Shown in pieces: positions 18,111 to 26,750 of a stretch of DNA of 64,000 bases. Below the pieces are notes generated by a model, which was not told the origin of the DNA, made no database searches, and worked only from the letters and a program-made list of their open reading frames with translations. Position numbers and translations under genes: made by a program. Origin of the DNA: Methylobacterium phyllostachyos (GTDB lineage: Bacteria > Pseudomonadota > Alphaproteobacteria > Rhizobiales > Beijerinckiaceae); assembly GCF_900103445.1 (NCBI RefSeq), contig NZ_FNHS01000002.1:434001-498000 (forward strand), written 5' to 3'. Positions within the stretch are counted from its first letter, which is position 1; every line of letters begins with the position of its first letter.

Positions 18111-19613
18111 TTAATAGGTCAGCGTCGCCCGCATGCCGACGACGGTGGCGTCCTTGATCCGCCGCCCGAGCGCGTCGCGTGGATCCGGGATGTTGCCGCC
18201 CGGATGGAAGACGTACTGCAGGTTCGGCTGCACCGTCACGCCCGGGGCGAGGACCGCTTGGTACGTCGCCTCGACCAGCGCCTCGAGCCGCCGCCGGGGC
18301 ATCGCGATGCCTGTCTCCAGGATGGTGTCGCGGTCCGCGCCCCGGGCCGACGGCGAGATGCGCGCGTACGATACCGCCACGCCCGCCGTGTCGTTCGACC
18401 GCCCAGGCAGCAACCCACGGTAGCCGATGCCGGCGTCGAGGTAGAAGTCGATCAGGTTGCGGTCGCCCGGCGACGTCACCGCCCGCACGAACGCGCTGGC
18501 GCCCTGCCCGGCGTCGTCCGGCTCGCGGTACACGGTCTGGTCGATCATTGCGTAGAGGCCGTCATCGCCTCGGAACCTGCGGGCGACCCCGCTGGTCGAG
18601 GGGTCGGCGAGCGAGCGACCGGTGTCGTCGACCCGCAGCGAATCGAACCGGCCGAAATGGTGCCAGCCTCCGAACGTCACCGTCCCGGGTTCGTCCAGGA
18701 CCTGGCCGGTGCGGGCCCGTTCCTCGACGTTGTAGGCGTAGGCGACCTCGGCGATCAGGAACGCCGGGTCGGACAGGCGGAAGTTCGTGCCGGTGCGGTT
18801 CCGCCGCTGCGGGTCCGGGTCGTTCCACGCCCGTGCCGGACCGGCCGGGTCGCCGTCGAACAGACCGACCTGGAACGACAGGTTCGGCGTCGGGAGGTAC
18901 TTGGCCCGTATCGCCGGGGCGCCGAACGGGTAGGCCGGGCCGCCGCTCGGCAGGTTGGTCCCGGCGATGGTCGGCCAGCCGAACGTCGAGTTGATGAACA
19001 GCGTCGCGGTCTGGCTGACCAGGAACTCGGTGTCGGCCGCCACCTGCCCGAGCTTGACCGCCAGTTGCCCGTCGAGAAGCTGCTGCTCGATCCAGAGTTC
19101 GTACAAGCGGGTGGACGGCAGCGCCTCCAGTTCGCTGACCACTGCGAGGTCGTTGACGGCGGCCCGGGACAGCCCGGCTCCGTTGATCTGGTAGGCCTCG
19201 ACCCGGAACGCGGCGCCGTGCCAGCCGGCGAGGCGGTCGAGATCGGCGTCGAGCTGCATGTCGAGCCGCCCGAGTACCGTCGCGGTCCGGCGCGTGCCGC
19301 CGCTGGTGTCGCCTAGGATGTCGGCGATGGCGTTGAAGCTGAGGACGACGCCACGGTCGGACAAGAAGCGGCGCAGACCGGTCGGATCGGCCGCGTCACC
19401 GAGCACGGACTGGATCGAGGTTGTCGCTACTGCGGACGGCTTGCCCGACACCTCGGGCTGGGCGACGGAGGTGCGCGGGTCGCCGCCGGCGCCGGTGTTC
19501 GCGGACTGGGCGACCGCGGCGATGGGTGCGAGGGACAGGGCGAGGGCGACACGGGACGCGCGGGCGTTCGTGGCGTGCCACCGCCGCGCGAGTTCGGTCG
19601 AGGGGCTGGACAT
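18111..19613 (-). CDS. OprB-family carbohydrate-selective porin
   Basis: About 500 residues with an N-terminal signal peptide ending near AIAAVAQSA and a beta-rich mature part. The region FNAIADILGDTSGG, the repeated amphipathic strands, FHPGGNIPDPRD near the end and a C-terminal aromatic residue (TY) are typical of the OprB family of outer-membrane sugar porins. The ATG at 19613 is chosen because it has a GGCGGG site close upstream and gives a sensible signal peptide; an ATG 18 codons earlier is possible. It is divergent from the CorA/ZntB-like gene. The substrate is not predictable from sequence. Confidence 0.85.
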   Translation of the reverse strand: MSSPSTELARRWHATNARASRVALALSLAPIAAVAQSANTGAGGDPRTSVAQPEVSGKPSAVATTSIQSVLGDAADPTGLRRFLSDRGVVLSFNAIADILGDTSGGTRRTATVLGRLDMQLDADLDRLAGWHGAAFRVEAYQINGAGLSRAAVNDLAVVSELEALPSTRLYELWIEQQLLDGQLAVKLGQVAADTEFLVSQTATLFINSTFGWPTIAGTNLPSGGPAYPFGAPAIRAKYLPTPNLSFQVGLFDGDPAGPARAWNDPDPQRRNRTGTNFRLSDPAFLIAEVAYAYNVEERARTGQVLDEPGTVTFGGWHHFGRFDSLRVDDTGRSLADPSTSGVARRFRGDDGLYAMIDQTVYREPDDAGQGASAFVRAVTSPGDRNLIDFYLDAGIGYRGLLPGRSNDTAGVAVSYARISPSARGADRDTILETGIAMPRRRLEALVEATYQAVLAPGVTVQPNLQYVFHPGGNIPDPRDALGRRIKDATVVGMRATLTY

Positions 19614-19803
19614 CTTGCCCGCCGCTCGGAAGCGATGCGTCGCTTCGATGTCCGGTGGGGTGCCCATGCCGCTCGTCGGTCGCCCTCGATTCGGCTACGA
19701 GCCGCACCATACGGTCCCAGTGCCACGGCTCAAAACGTCACGGCGCCAGTTCGGTTTTCGCCGGCGCGCGGCCATTGGGTCGGGCATCGATTGGACTTCA
19801 CCC

Positions 19804-20853
19804 ATGAACCGATTGGACCGACCGGTGAAAACTTCCACCGAGACCGAGGCTATCCTGGGATCGACCCGGCAGGGCGAGCCGCTCTGGGCCATGGCGTTCG
19901 ACGCGGACGGGCGGGGGCTGTCCGTCCCGGCGACGGAGGTGACGGCCGACCTCGACGCGTTCGGCGGCGGGTTCCTGTGGCTGCACTACGACCTGGATGC
20001 CGCTGATCTGACGGGACTTGCAGGCGAAGGCAAGTTCGGTCCCATCCGGCTCGCCACCGCCGTGTTCGCGCATGACGAGCACCAGCGCGTCACGGTCGAG
20101 GCCGACCACGTCGGGGGCGTCCTCGCGGACATCGCACGCCCGGGCGCGAAGCCGGCCCCGGCGGGCAGGCTCCACTTCGTCATGGGGCCGCGCAGCCTCG
20201 TCAGCGGTCGGCGCGGACCGGCGGAGAGCCCGGACGCAACCCGTGCCGCGGTTGAGGGCGGCGACACCGTCGCCTCGCCGACGCTGCTCCTTGAGACGCT
20301 CGTCGGGCACGCCGTGTCGGCGATGGCCACCACCGGGCAGGGGCTCTCGGACACGCTCGACGGGATCGAGGATCACATCCTCGACGGACGGCCCCGCGAC
20401 GACCGCCGCCGACTCGGGCCGGTCCGCCGCAACGCGGTACGCCTGCACCGGCAGATCACCGGCCTCGCCGCCGTGTTCCACCGGCTGGAGGCTGACGGGG
20501 CGACGGACGACGTGCACGGACCCGCGGTCGCGGCGGCGGCGCGGCTCGCGCAGCGCCTCGACGCGCTCGACCGTGACATGACCCTCCAGGCGGAGCGGGC
20601 TCGGCTGCTGCAGGAGGAGGTGTCCGAGCGCGTCGCCGAGGCGACGAACCGGCAGCTCTACGTCCTGTCGGTGCTGTCGGCGCTGTTCCTGCCCCCGACC
20701 TTCCTCACCGGCCTGTTCGGGATGAACGTGAAGGGGTTGCCCTTGGGCGACGATCCGCACGGTTTCCTCGTCGTGTGCGGCCTCAGCCTGGCGTCGGCGG
20801 TCCTGGCCTTCGCGGTCATCCGCCTGCTCGGCATCCGGCCGCCCAGGGCTTGA
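19804..20853 (+). CDS. CorA/ZntB-family divalent cation transporter
   Basis: A 349-residue protein with a large cytoplasmic N-terminal domain, a long helix (about residues 200-285) and two C-terminal membrane helices. The CorA signature GMN occurs as FGMNVKGLP after the first helix (YVLSVLSALFLPPTFLTGLF). The overall form is closest to ZntB-type zinc transporters, but the transported ion (Zn or Mg) cannot be decided. The ATG at 19804 gives the family length. The frame is open further upstream into the divergent porin gene, which is not coding in that direction. Confidence 0.88.
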   Translation: MNRLDRPVKTSTETEAILGSTRQGEPLWAMAFDADGRGLSVPATEVTADLDAFGGGFLWLHYDLDAADLTGLAGEGKFGPIRLATAVFAHDEHQRVTVEADHVGGVLADIARPGAKPAPAGRLHFVMGPRSLVSGRRGPAESPDATRAAVEGGDTVASPTLLLETLVGHAVSAMATTGQGLSDTLDGIEDHILDGRPRDDRRRLGPVRRNAVRLHRQITGLAAVFHRLEADGATDDVHGPAVAAAARLAQRLDALDRDMTLQAERARLLQEEVSERVAEATNRQLYVLSVLSALFLPPTFLTGLFGMNVKGLPLGDDPHGFLVVCGLSLASAVLAFAVIRLLGIRPPRA

Positions 20854-21546
20854 CCAGGTCGTCTGCCACCGTTTGTACAGTCACCTGGTCCTGGGGCGAT
20901 TGCTCCCGCCGCTCATGTTCGGAGAGCGCAGCGGCCTGAACGCCCGCGCAAGCCGGGAACCGGTCAAGCGTCGTTGGGTCGACGGACGCCATCGCCCGGT
21001 CGATGGTCGCCGCGCGAGCCATCATGTGCGAGCAGCGCGGCGACGAGTTCGGCCAGGCGCGTCGGGAGGTCCGCGTTCTTGGGAGGCACCATTCGCCCTG
21101 CCAGCACCCTGGCGACCTCGGCGAGGACTGGTCGGTCCTCGCCGTCGTGGCGGTGATTGCAATGGATCATGGCTGCGGCCCTCGCGAACGCGGATCATCC
21201 GGCGGACGCGGCCGACGAAATGTTCGATGTGGTGGATAGGAGAAGAAGAGCGCCAAACGTCATTGGTCGCATCGCTCCTGGTTTCCGTTTCGGAAGGGTT
21301 CCATACCCGATACGAACCGCAGATCGGCGGAAGCAGGCAGCCTCCGCCGCCGGCATCTGCCCGTTTGCTCAAGGTCGGTTCCAATATCGCCTCGCGTGAA
21401 CGGCGGGATGCGCCGTCGGATCGCCCGCCGAACCTGTGCATGAGCGGTGGTACGCATCTCCAAGGGCGGCAACACGAAGGATGCGGTCGTGTTGTCCCGA
21501 CAGTGGACGGCGCCCCTTCGCGAGGCGTGTCAGGGAGAGAACACAG
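20854..21546. other. intergenic region with one doubtful small ORF
   Basis: About 690 bases between the transporter and the DUF3606 gene. Long open frames here are basic, low-quality translations and are not supported. The only plausible coding signal is a 68-codon minus-strand frame listed separately. Confidence 0.4.
20964..21170 (-). CDS. possible small hypothetical protein
   Basis: A 68-codon frame starting with ATG at 21170 after a GAGGG-type site. The central part (LAEVARVLAGRMVPPKNADLP then TRLAELVAALLA) has an amphipathic helical pattern unlike a random frame, but the last 18 residues look non-coding. No family is recognised and no neighbour is translationally linked. It could equally be a chance frame. 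Confidence 0.25.
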   Translation of the reverse strand: MIHCNHRHDGEDRPVLAEVARVLAGRMVPPKNADLPTRLAELVAALLAHDGSRGDHRPGDGVRRPNDA

Positions 21547-21705
21547 ATGGCCACCGAGACCGAACGCACGCACCTCGACATCCATGACCGGACCAGCCGC
21601 GAGTCCTACGCCAGGCTGTTCGGGGTCAGCGAGGAGCAACTCCGCAAGGCCGTCCGCCTCGTGGGCAGCCGCGTCAGCACGCTGCGGGGCCACCTCCGGC
21701 GCTGA
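21547..21705 (+). CDS. DUF3606 small protein
   Basis: A 52-residue protein matching the DUF3606 pattern: a short polar N-terminus, a DIHDRTSRESYARLFGVSEEQL segment and a closing KAVRLVGSRVSTLRGHL helix. An AGGGAGA site precedes the ATG at 21547. The family is common in alphaproteobacteria and has no established function. The gene appears monocistronic. Confidence 0.8.
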   Translation: MATETERTHLDIHDRTSRESYARLFGVSEEQLRKAVRLVGSRVSTLRGHLRR

Positions 21706-21896
21706 GGCCGGGCCCGCTCACGGCTTGCGGCCAGGGGGGCGACCAACGGGTTGGTCTGGGACGCCGAGCCGTCCCTGGCGTAGCATGCGTTCAGCGGTCC
21801 ATGCCGGCGACGCCCTGGATGTTGCGGCGATGCCACGCCCCGTGGGATCGCGCGGATGGAACGGAACGGCGAACTCCATGGCCTGTTAGCGAGGCC

Positions 21897-22382
21897 ATGG
21901 AACGCTATCGCTCGACCCTGGGCACCGCCGCCATCGCCGCCATCGGCCTTCTCGTGGCCGCGCGCGTGCTGCACCCGGGCAACTTCGAACATTCGCCCCG
22001 TGTCGCGCGGCCGGTCCAGTCGCATGCCGCTACGACGTCGACCGTGGCCATGGTCAGGAGCGATCCGCCTTACGGTCCGTACATGCGCCCAGGCGCGTCG
22101 TCGCCCGGGATGGCGGTGCTGGCCCCGCGGCTGACCGCGCCGCTACCGGCCGGGATGACGATGATGCCGGTCCTGCCGGCGGCGATGTCGGGTCCCGGCG
22201 CCGCGCCCCGGGAGACGGGGGCGCGGCGACGGGGCAAAACCACGATGCATTCCGTTCGCACCGGGCCGACGGTGGCCGCTCGCGCCCGGACGGCCCAGGC
22301 GTCGTCGTCGGACGCCGAGTCGGCGCCGATTGGGACGCCCGGCGTCGTGCCACGTGATCCCGCCCGCGATGACGAGGGCTGA
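21897..22382 (+). CDS. hypothetical protein with N-terminal membrane anchor
   Basis: A 161-residue protein with one hydrophobic segment near the N-terminus (GTAAIAAIGLLVAARVL) and a Pro/Ala/Arg-rich, low-complexity remainder. The ATG at 21897 sets the membrane segment close to the start; an in-frame ATG 32 codons earlier is possible. No domain is recognised. It heads a series of small plus-strand exported or membrane proteins reaching 23718. Function unknown. Confidence 0.5.
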   Translation: MERYRSTLGTAAIAAIGLLVAARVLHPGNFEHSPRVARPVQSHAATTSTVAMVRSDPPYGPYMRPGASSPGMAVLAPRLTAPLPAGMTMMPVLPAAMSGPGAAPRETGARRRGKTTMHSVRTGPTVAARARTAQASSSDAESAPIGTPGVVPRDPARDDEG

Positions 22383-22422
22383 TCACCTTGTTTCCTCATC
22401 AATCGAACCTGGGAGAAAACCC

Positions 22423-22686
22423 GTGAAAGCTCTTTTGACCGCCGGCCTCGTCGTCGCCGGCCTGTTCCCCGCCGTACCGGCCTTGGCGCAAAGCATCGAC
22501 ATCGGCCCCGGCGGCGTCCGGGTCGACCCGCGTTCGCCGCGCGAGCGCGAATACGACGCCATCCGCCGCGAGGAGCGCCGGGAGGAATTCCGCGAGGAGC
22601 GCCGCGACGCCATCCGGGACGACATCCGCCGGGAGGAGCGCCGGCGCGATTTCGAGGACGGCGTGCCGCCGCGCGGCCGGTACTGA
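22423..22686 (+). CDS. small secreted charged protein
   Basis: An 87-residue protein starting at GTG 22423 after a GGGAGA site. A clear signal peptide (KALLTAGLVVAGLFPAVPALAQ) is followed by a mature part dominated by Arg/Glu/Asp repeats (EERREEFREERRDAIRDD). The mature part is predicted highly helical and charged. The genus has many such periplasmic proteins; no function is known. Confidence 0.65.
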   Translation: MKALLTAGLVVAGLFPAVPALAQSIDIGPGGVRVDPRSPREREYDAIRREERREEFREERRDAIRDDIRREERRRDFEDGVPPRGRY

Positions 22687-22755
22687 GCCGGGCGAACGCT
22701 GCTAAAGGTGGAATGGCGGCCGGCACTGTCCTGTCGCGTACGGAAGGGCGATCAC

Positions 22756-23061
22756 GTGCTGCGAACGAAGCTGGTCCTCTTGGCCGCCCTGGGAGCGATG
22801 GTAGCCGGCTCCGCCTGGGCGCAACAGGTCACGACGGGCGGCGCGGGCAATACCGGCGTCACCCCGCCCGCCACCGTTGGCGGCGTCGGTCCCGGCGCCC
22901 GGGACCTCGGGCCCAGCCCGATCACCCGGGGCAACGAGGCCAGCCCCAGCAACTCGTCGGCTCCCGGCACGACACCGGACGTGAACATCGGTGGCACCCC
23001 GACGGGCGGACCGCCCGGCACAGGCGGCACCTCCGGCGGCCCGTCCCTCAATGGGCGTTGA
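22756..23061 (+). CDS. small secreted Gly/Pro/Thr-rich protein
   Basis: A 101-residue protein with a signal peptide (LRTKLVLLAALGAMVAGSAWAQ) and a low-complexity mature region rich in Gly, Pro, Thr and Ser. GTG at 22756 is preferred because it follows a GGAAGGG site and begins the signal peptide; an in-frame ATG at 22708 would put 16 charged residues before it. Likely disordered in the periplasm or at the surface. Function unknown. Confidence 0.6.
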   Translation: MLRTKLVLLAALGAMVAGSAWAQQVTTGGAGNTGVTPPATVGGVGPGARDLGPSPITRGNEASPSNSSAPGTTPDVNIGGTPTGGPPGTGGTSGGPSLNGR

Positions 23062-23109
23062 GCGGCCCGGCCGGGCATCGGCCTACTCCTGCGGAACAAG
23101 GATCAACGC

Positions 23110-23271
23110 ATGAATCTCGTCACCATCCTCCTCATCGTCTTGATCGTGCTAGCGCTCGGCGGTGGCGGCTACGGCTACTATGGGGGCGGCTACAACGGCA
23201 TCGGCGGCATTGGCCTTGGCGGCATCCTGATCATCGTCCTGATCGTGCTGCTGGTGACCGGGCGGCTCTGA
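23110..23271 (+). CDS. DUF3309-type small membrane protein
   Basis: A 53-residue protein consisting of two hydrophobic stretches (VTILLIVLIVLALGGGG and GGILIIVLIVLLVTGRL) separated by a Gly/Tyr-rich turn (YGYYGGGYNGIGGIGLG). This is the DUF3309 pattern, a small two-helix membrane protein widespread in alphaproteobacteria and of unknown function. It starts at ATG 23110 and lies 48 bases after the preceding secreted-protein gene. Confidence 0.82.
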   Translation: MNLVTILLIVLIVLALGGGGYGYYGGGYNGIGGIGLGGILIIVLIVLLVTGRL

Positions 23272-23391
23272 GGCGGGTGGCACCCATCGGAAGGATGAAC
23301 GAGCTCCTCAGATCCGGGTCAGCCGTCCAGGGGCATCCTCCAAGCCATCCGGACCGACATGGTCGGGCCGCGGGCCTTTGGAGATGCAGTC

Positions 23392-23718
23392 ATGACGGGC
23401 TTGAAGGTGATGGGCCTCCCCGCTCTGATCGGAGTAGGTTTCGCCTCCTCGGCGGCCGTTGCCGCCCCGGTCGGATACGGGTTCGGGCCACCCGAGCGTG
23501 AGGCAATCGTCGAGCGGGTCGCCGGCGGCTGCGGTCCCGGCTTCCACCCCAACCCCTGGGGGCGCTGCCGCCCGAACGATTGGGGCCGGGGCGGCTGGGG
23601 CGGACCACGCGGCGGTTATGGCTACGGCTACCGTGGCCCGGGCCGCGGCGGGTATGACGGCTACGGACGCGGCCCGGACGGTTACGACGGCCCGCGGCGG
23701 TACTACGGGGGGTACTAA
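23392..23718 (+). CDS. secreted Gly-rich GCG/CRPN-motif protein
   Basis: A 108-residue protein with a signal peptide (up to about AAVAAPVG), then a GCGPGFHPNPWGRCRPN motif and a Gly/Tyr/Arg-rich tail (repeats of GGYGYGY and RGGYDGYG). The GCG..CRPN motif followed by low-complexity repeats is a recognised arrangement in exported alphaproteobacterial proteins. Its two Cys could form a disulfide. ATG at 23392 starts the signal peptide; an ATG 11 codons earlier is possible. Confidence 0.72.
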   Translation: MTGLKVMGLPALIGVGFASSAAVAAPVGYGFGPPEREAIVERVAGGCGPGFHPNPWGRCRPNDWGRGGWGGPRGGYGYGYRGPGRGGYDGYGRGPDGYDGPRRYYGGY

Positions 23719-23989
23719 GCCGCGCTCCTCCGGGGCGGCATCGGTGCCTTCACGACAGGCCACCGCCGAGGCCTTCACCTTGGCGGTGGCCGGCTGGACG
23801 AAGAGGCCACCCCCGGGCTCGGCCTCATCGTCCGACCGGTGGTGTGCCGGCCGGCGCTTGAGATGTCGTCCGAGCCTAGCCCCGGCACACCTCGCGGTAC
23901 CGGGGCAGGACCGGCCGAAGGTCGTACGGTCGGGAGCTGACCCAACCACCCCCGTCGGCGCCATGGCGACGGGGACTCGACGCTGACGC

Positions 23990-24505
23990 CTACGGCTTGG
24001 CCTTGGGTGGGACGAAGGGGTTGGTCTCGGTCGCCGACCCGTTCTTCGCGTAGCACGCCTCCAGCCGGTCCAGCCCCGCGGCGCTCTTGTCGAGCGCCAC
24101 CTTGATGGTCGCGCCCTCACCCTTCACGTCCAGGGCGTCGGCAAGCTTCAGGGACTTGAGGAACCGCTCATCCTTGACCGGCAGCGACACGGCGTTGCCG
24201 GACGCGGCCACGGTCGCCTGCAGGACGGACGACCCGGCGGCCAGTTCGACGGGGTAGCTCTTGCCGCGCCCGAGCTTCCACTTCGGCGAGCTCATCGTCA
24301 GGTCGAGGCCCGCGGCGTCGCGGGCGAACTCGACCTCGACGTTGTCGTCCGTGGTCCTCGTCATCGTGCAGCGCTCGAACTTCTGCCCCTTCGTGACTGC
24401 CTCGACCTTCCACGGACCGATAACGACGGCCTCGTCCTTGGACTGCTCGGCCGCGGCGGCGGTCACGGCGGCGAGGGTCAGGGCGAGGGCGATGGGAACA
24501 CGCAT
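23990..24505 (-). CDS. secreted protein of unknown function
   Basis: A 171-residue protein with a signal peptide (MRVPIALALTLAAVTAAAAEQ) and a compact beta-rich mature domain starting IGPWKVEAVTKGQKFERCTMTR. Two cysteines (in ERCTMT and EACYAKNG) may form a disulfide. The GPWKV..C.M pattern faintly recalls periplasmic invasion-associated-locus-B-like domains, but that is not secure. It stands alone on the minus strand. Confidence 0.65.
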   Translation of the reverse strand: MRVPIALALTLAAVTAAAAEQSKDEAVVIGPWKVEAVTKGQKFERCTMTRTTDDNVEVEFARDAAGLDLTMSSPKWKLGRGKSYPVELAAGSSVLQATVAASGNAVSLPVKDERFLKSLKLADALDVKGEGATIKVALDKSAAGLDRLEACYAKNGSATETNPFVPPKAKP

Positions 24506-24766
24506 GTCTTTCTCCGGGATCTGGGACGGGTTAGGTCGCGACTAGCCGGAAGGTTGCGGTGGCTGGGCGGCATCGGGGGAGGCACCTCAGGAGCGTGTGC
24601 CCCGGTCGCGAAGTGAACCGGGTACTCTCCCGCGCGTCATCCTTGAGTGAAGTTTGTGGGTGACCTCGAAGGGTCGTACGGGCAATCACGCCGTGCGCTT
24701 GTCCAATACGCGACCCCATGGTTTCATTTCGGGCACGGACGAACCCGGCGGAAGGACGGTCTCTCG

Positions 24767-25897
24767 ATGCCGAACACGTTCGCGGCGGACCCCGAGTTCG
24801 CCCACCACTTCCGACGCCTGCACCAGGTGTTCATGTACGTCACCGACCGGTGCAACCTCGAATGCGAGCAGTGCATCTACAAGCCCAGCATCTCGCACTT
24901 CATCAACGAGGAGATCGCGCTCGACGACGCCCTGGGCCTCCTCGCGACGTTCCGCGGCCTCGGCGCCAGCAAGGTCACCTTCCTCGGCGGCGAGCCGACC
25001 CTCTACGGACATAGGCAAGGCGGGCGACCGCTGCTGGACCTGATCGAGGGGACGCGCGCCCTCGGGTACGACTACGTCAGGATCGACACCAACGGGCAGC
25101 GCGTCTCGTCCCTGCTCGAACAGCCCTCGTTCCAACGGCTCGACGAGGTCGCGTTCAGCCTCGACGGGTTCTCGGCGGGGACGAACGACCCGCTGCGCGG
25201 CAAGGGGACCTTCGTCCGTGCCGTCGACGCGATCCGAAAGTCCGTGGCGCTCGGCTACTTCGTGACCGTCACCTGCTGCGTCCAGAGGCTGTTCCTCGAC
25301 CGGGACGAGACGGGGACGCTCAACCTCGAACGGATGATCCGCTTCGTCGAGGGGCTCGGCGTGCACCAGGTCAACTTCCACGACCTGTTCAAGGTCGGCA
25401 TCCCGATGGATACCTGGACGGGGGATTTCGCGCCCCGCCCGAAGGACTGGGTGCCCGTTTACGAGGAACTGTCCGCCAAGGTCCGGGCTGGCGCCTTCGG
25501 GATCAAGGTGCGCCTGCCCCAGTGCTTCGTGACCAAGGCCGAGTTCGCCCGGGCGCCGGACTACTACGGGTACTGCCCGGTGAAGCTCGGCGAGCGGGTC
25601 ATGGTCCACCCCAACGGGACCATCAGGATCTGCTCCAACCTCATCTGCACGGCGTTCGGCGTGGCGACCTGGGGCGAGGGCAGGATCGGCTGGGAGCGGT
25701 CGCACGCGAACGAGCTCGCCGGGCATGACCTCAACCGCATGACCCCCTGCACGAACCGCAGCCGCCACAGGAAGTACGGCGACCTCGTCCCGGTGTGCTT
25801 CTCGTTCAAGCCGGGTCAGGAGGAGTACGTGTGGGACCATCGGCTCGGCTGGGACGACGCGGCCCGGAAGCGCGGGGACCTCGATGTGGCCGTTTAG
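24767..25897 (+). CDS. radical SAM enzyme, first gene of four-gene operon
   Basis: A 376-residue radical SAM protein. The canonical CxxxCxxC ligands are Cys29, Cys33 and Cys36 in TDRCNLECEQC, followed by the GGE motif (FLGGEPT, about residue 74). Six later cysteines (253, 270, 289, 294, 328, 344) could bind an auxiliary cluster as in SPASM or twitch-type enzymes. ATG at 24767 is chosen because GGAAGG lies 7 bases upstream; the frame is open 40 codons further. The substrate is unknown. Its end overlaps the next gene by 14 bases, so its product is probably linked to the downstream proteins. The cysteine motif does not look like prokaryotic viperins. Confidence 0.88.
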   Translation: MPNTFAADPEFAHHFRRLHQVFMYVTDRCNLECEQCIYKPSISHFINEEIALDDALGLLATFRGLGASKVTFLGGEPTLYGHRQGGRPLLDLIEGTRALGYDYVRIDTNGQRVSSLLEQPSFQRLDEVAFSLDGFSAGTNDPLRGKGTFVRAVDAIRKSVALGYFVTVTCCVQRLFLDRDETGTLNLERMIRFVEGLGVHQVNFHDLFKVGIPMDTWTGDFAPRPKDWVPVYEELSAKVRAGAFGIKVRLPQCFVTKAEFARAPDYYGYCPVKLGERVMVHPNGTIRICSNLICTAFGVATWGEGRIGWERSHANELAGHDLNRMTPCTNRSRHRKYGDLVPVCFSFKPGQEEYVWDHRLGWDDAARKRGDLDVAV

Positions 25898-26750
25898 CAA
25901 GGGTCCTCAGGCGGCCGGGGCGCAGGAGACCTTACGGGCAGCGGGTTACGCCGGCTCGTTCAAGGGCATGCGGATCATCGCCTACAGCCCGGACGACAAG
26001 GCCGCGAACGCCAAGCTGCACGCGACCACCAACCGGACGCTTCAGAAAGCGATCATGGATGGCGGTCTGCGCGACTGCATCCACATCACCGGCAAGATGA
26101 ACGCCCTCGCGGACCCATTCCATCGACGCCTGTGCGCCGAGGTCGCCAGGCAGGGAAAGACTCGGTTCAAGATCGTCTATGACGGCTCCGTCGGCGGCCC
26201 GACGCAAGGGCGAGGCGCCGCTGCGAGGAGTGCCAGGCGATGGGCGAACGCCGCCTGGAACGACAAGCTCTCCGCGGTCCGCCTCATCGGCGACGAGTTG
26301 GTGGATCTCTGGGCTGGCCCGACAAGGGACGCGGTGCAGTACACGGTGTTCGGCGGCCGTTACACGCAGCTCCAGGGCGAGCATCGGGAAACCGACGGCG
26401 CGCCCAGCGTCGCGAAACCGATCTGGCTGATTGAGTCCGAAGAGGTGAACGGCATCCTGACGGAATGGGCCGAGACCACCCTTTCCAAGTCCCGGGACAT
26501 CAACGAGGGCGAGTTCCGCGACTTCTTCATATGCACGAACGGCGTGGCGGCCCACGACATGCTGGCGACCCTATCGACCGGCGGGCCGATCCGACGCTCC
26601 GCATTGCTGACCTCCCGACTGCTCGACTTCGACCCCGGAGCCGGAGACATACTGGACGGGCTCGGGGACCTGGGCCTGGTCAAGACGGACACGGCTGGCA
26701 TCGTCGCCATCACGTCCGGAGGCAGGCAGTTCATAGCCAAGACGGCATGA
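25884..26750 (+). CDS. unknown protein: possible PLD-like fold plus winged helix
   Basis: A 288-residue protein with no recognised family. Residues about 28-215 alternate strands and helices; RFKIVYD, NDKLSAVRLIGDELVDLW, YTVFGGRYTQLQGEH and PIWLIESEEVNGILTEWAE resemble the layout of a degenerate phospholipase-D-like or TrmB-type sensor domain, but no HxK catalytic motif is present. The last 65 residues look like a winged helix (GPIRRSALLTSRLL followed by LGDLGLVKTD and GIVAITSGGRQFI). A regulatory or sensing role is inference. It overlaps the radical SAM gene by 14 bases and the hydrolase gene by 4. Confidence 0.7.
   Translation: MWPFSKGPQAAGAQETLRAAGYAGSFKGMRIIAYSPDDKAANAKLHATTNRTLQKAIMDGGLRDCIHITGKMNALADPFHRRLCAEVARQGKTRFKIVYDGSVGGPTQGRGAAARSARRWANAAWNDKLSAVRLIGDELVDLWAGPTRDAVQYTVFGGRYTQLQGEHRETDGAPSVAKPIWLIESEEVNGILTEWAETTLSKSRDINEGEFRDFFICTNGVAAHDMLATLSTGGPIRRSALLTSRLLDFDPGAGDILDGLGDLGLVKTDTAGIVAITSGGRQFIAKTA

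Noticed and set aside
20873..21889. A 338-codon plus-strand frame across the DUF3606 gene
   Set aside because: Arg/Pro-rich, no family, and it conflicts with a better-supported small gene.
24767..25897. A prokaryotic viperin
   Set aside because: The cysteine motif (CNLECEQC) and the multi-cysteine C-terminus do not fit the viperin pattern I know.
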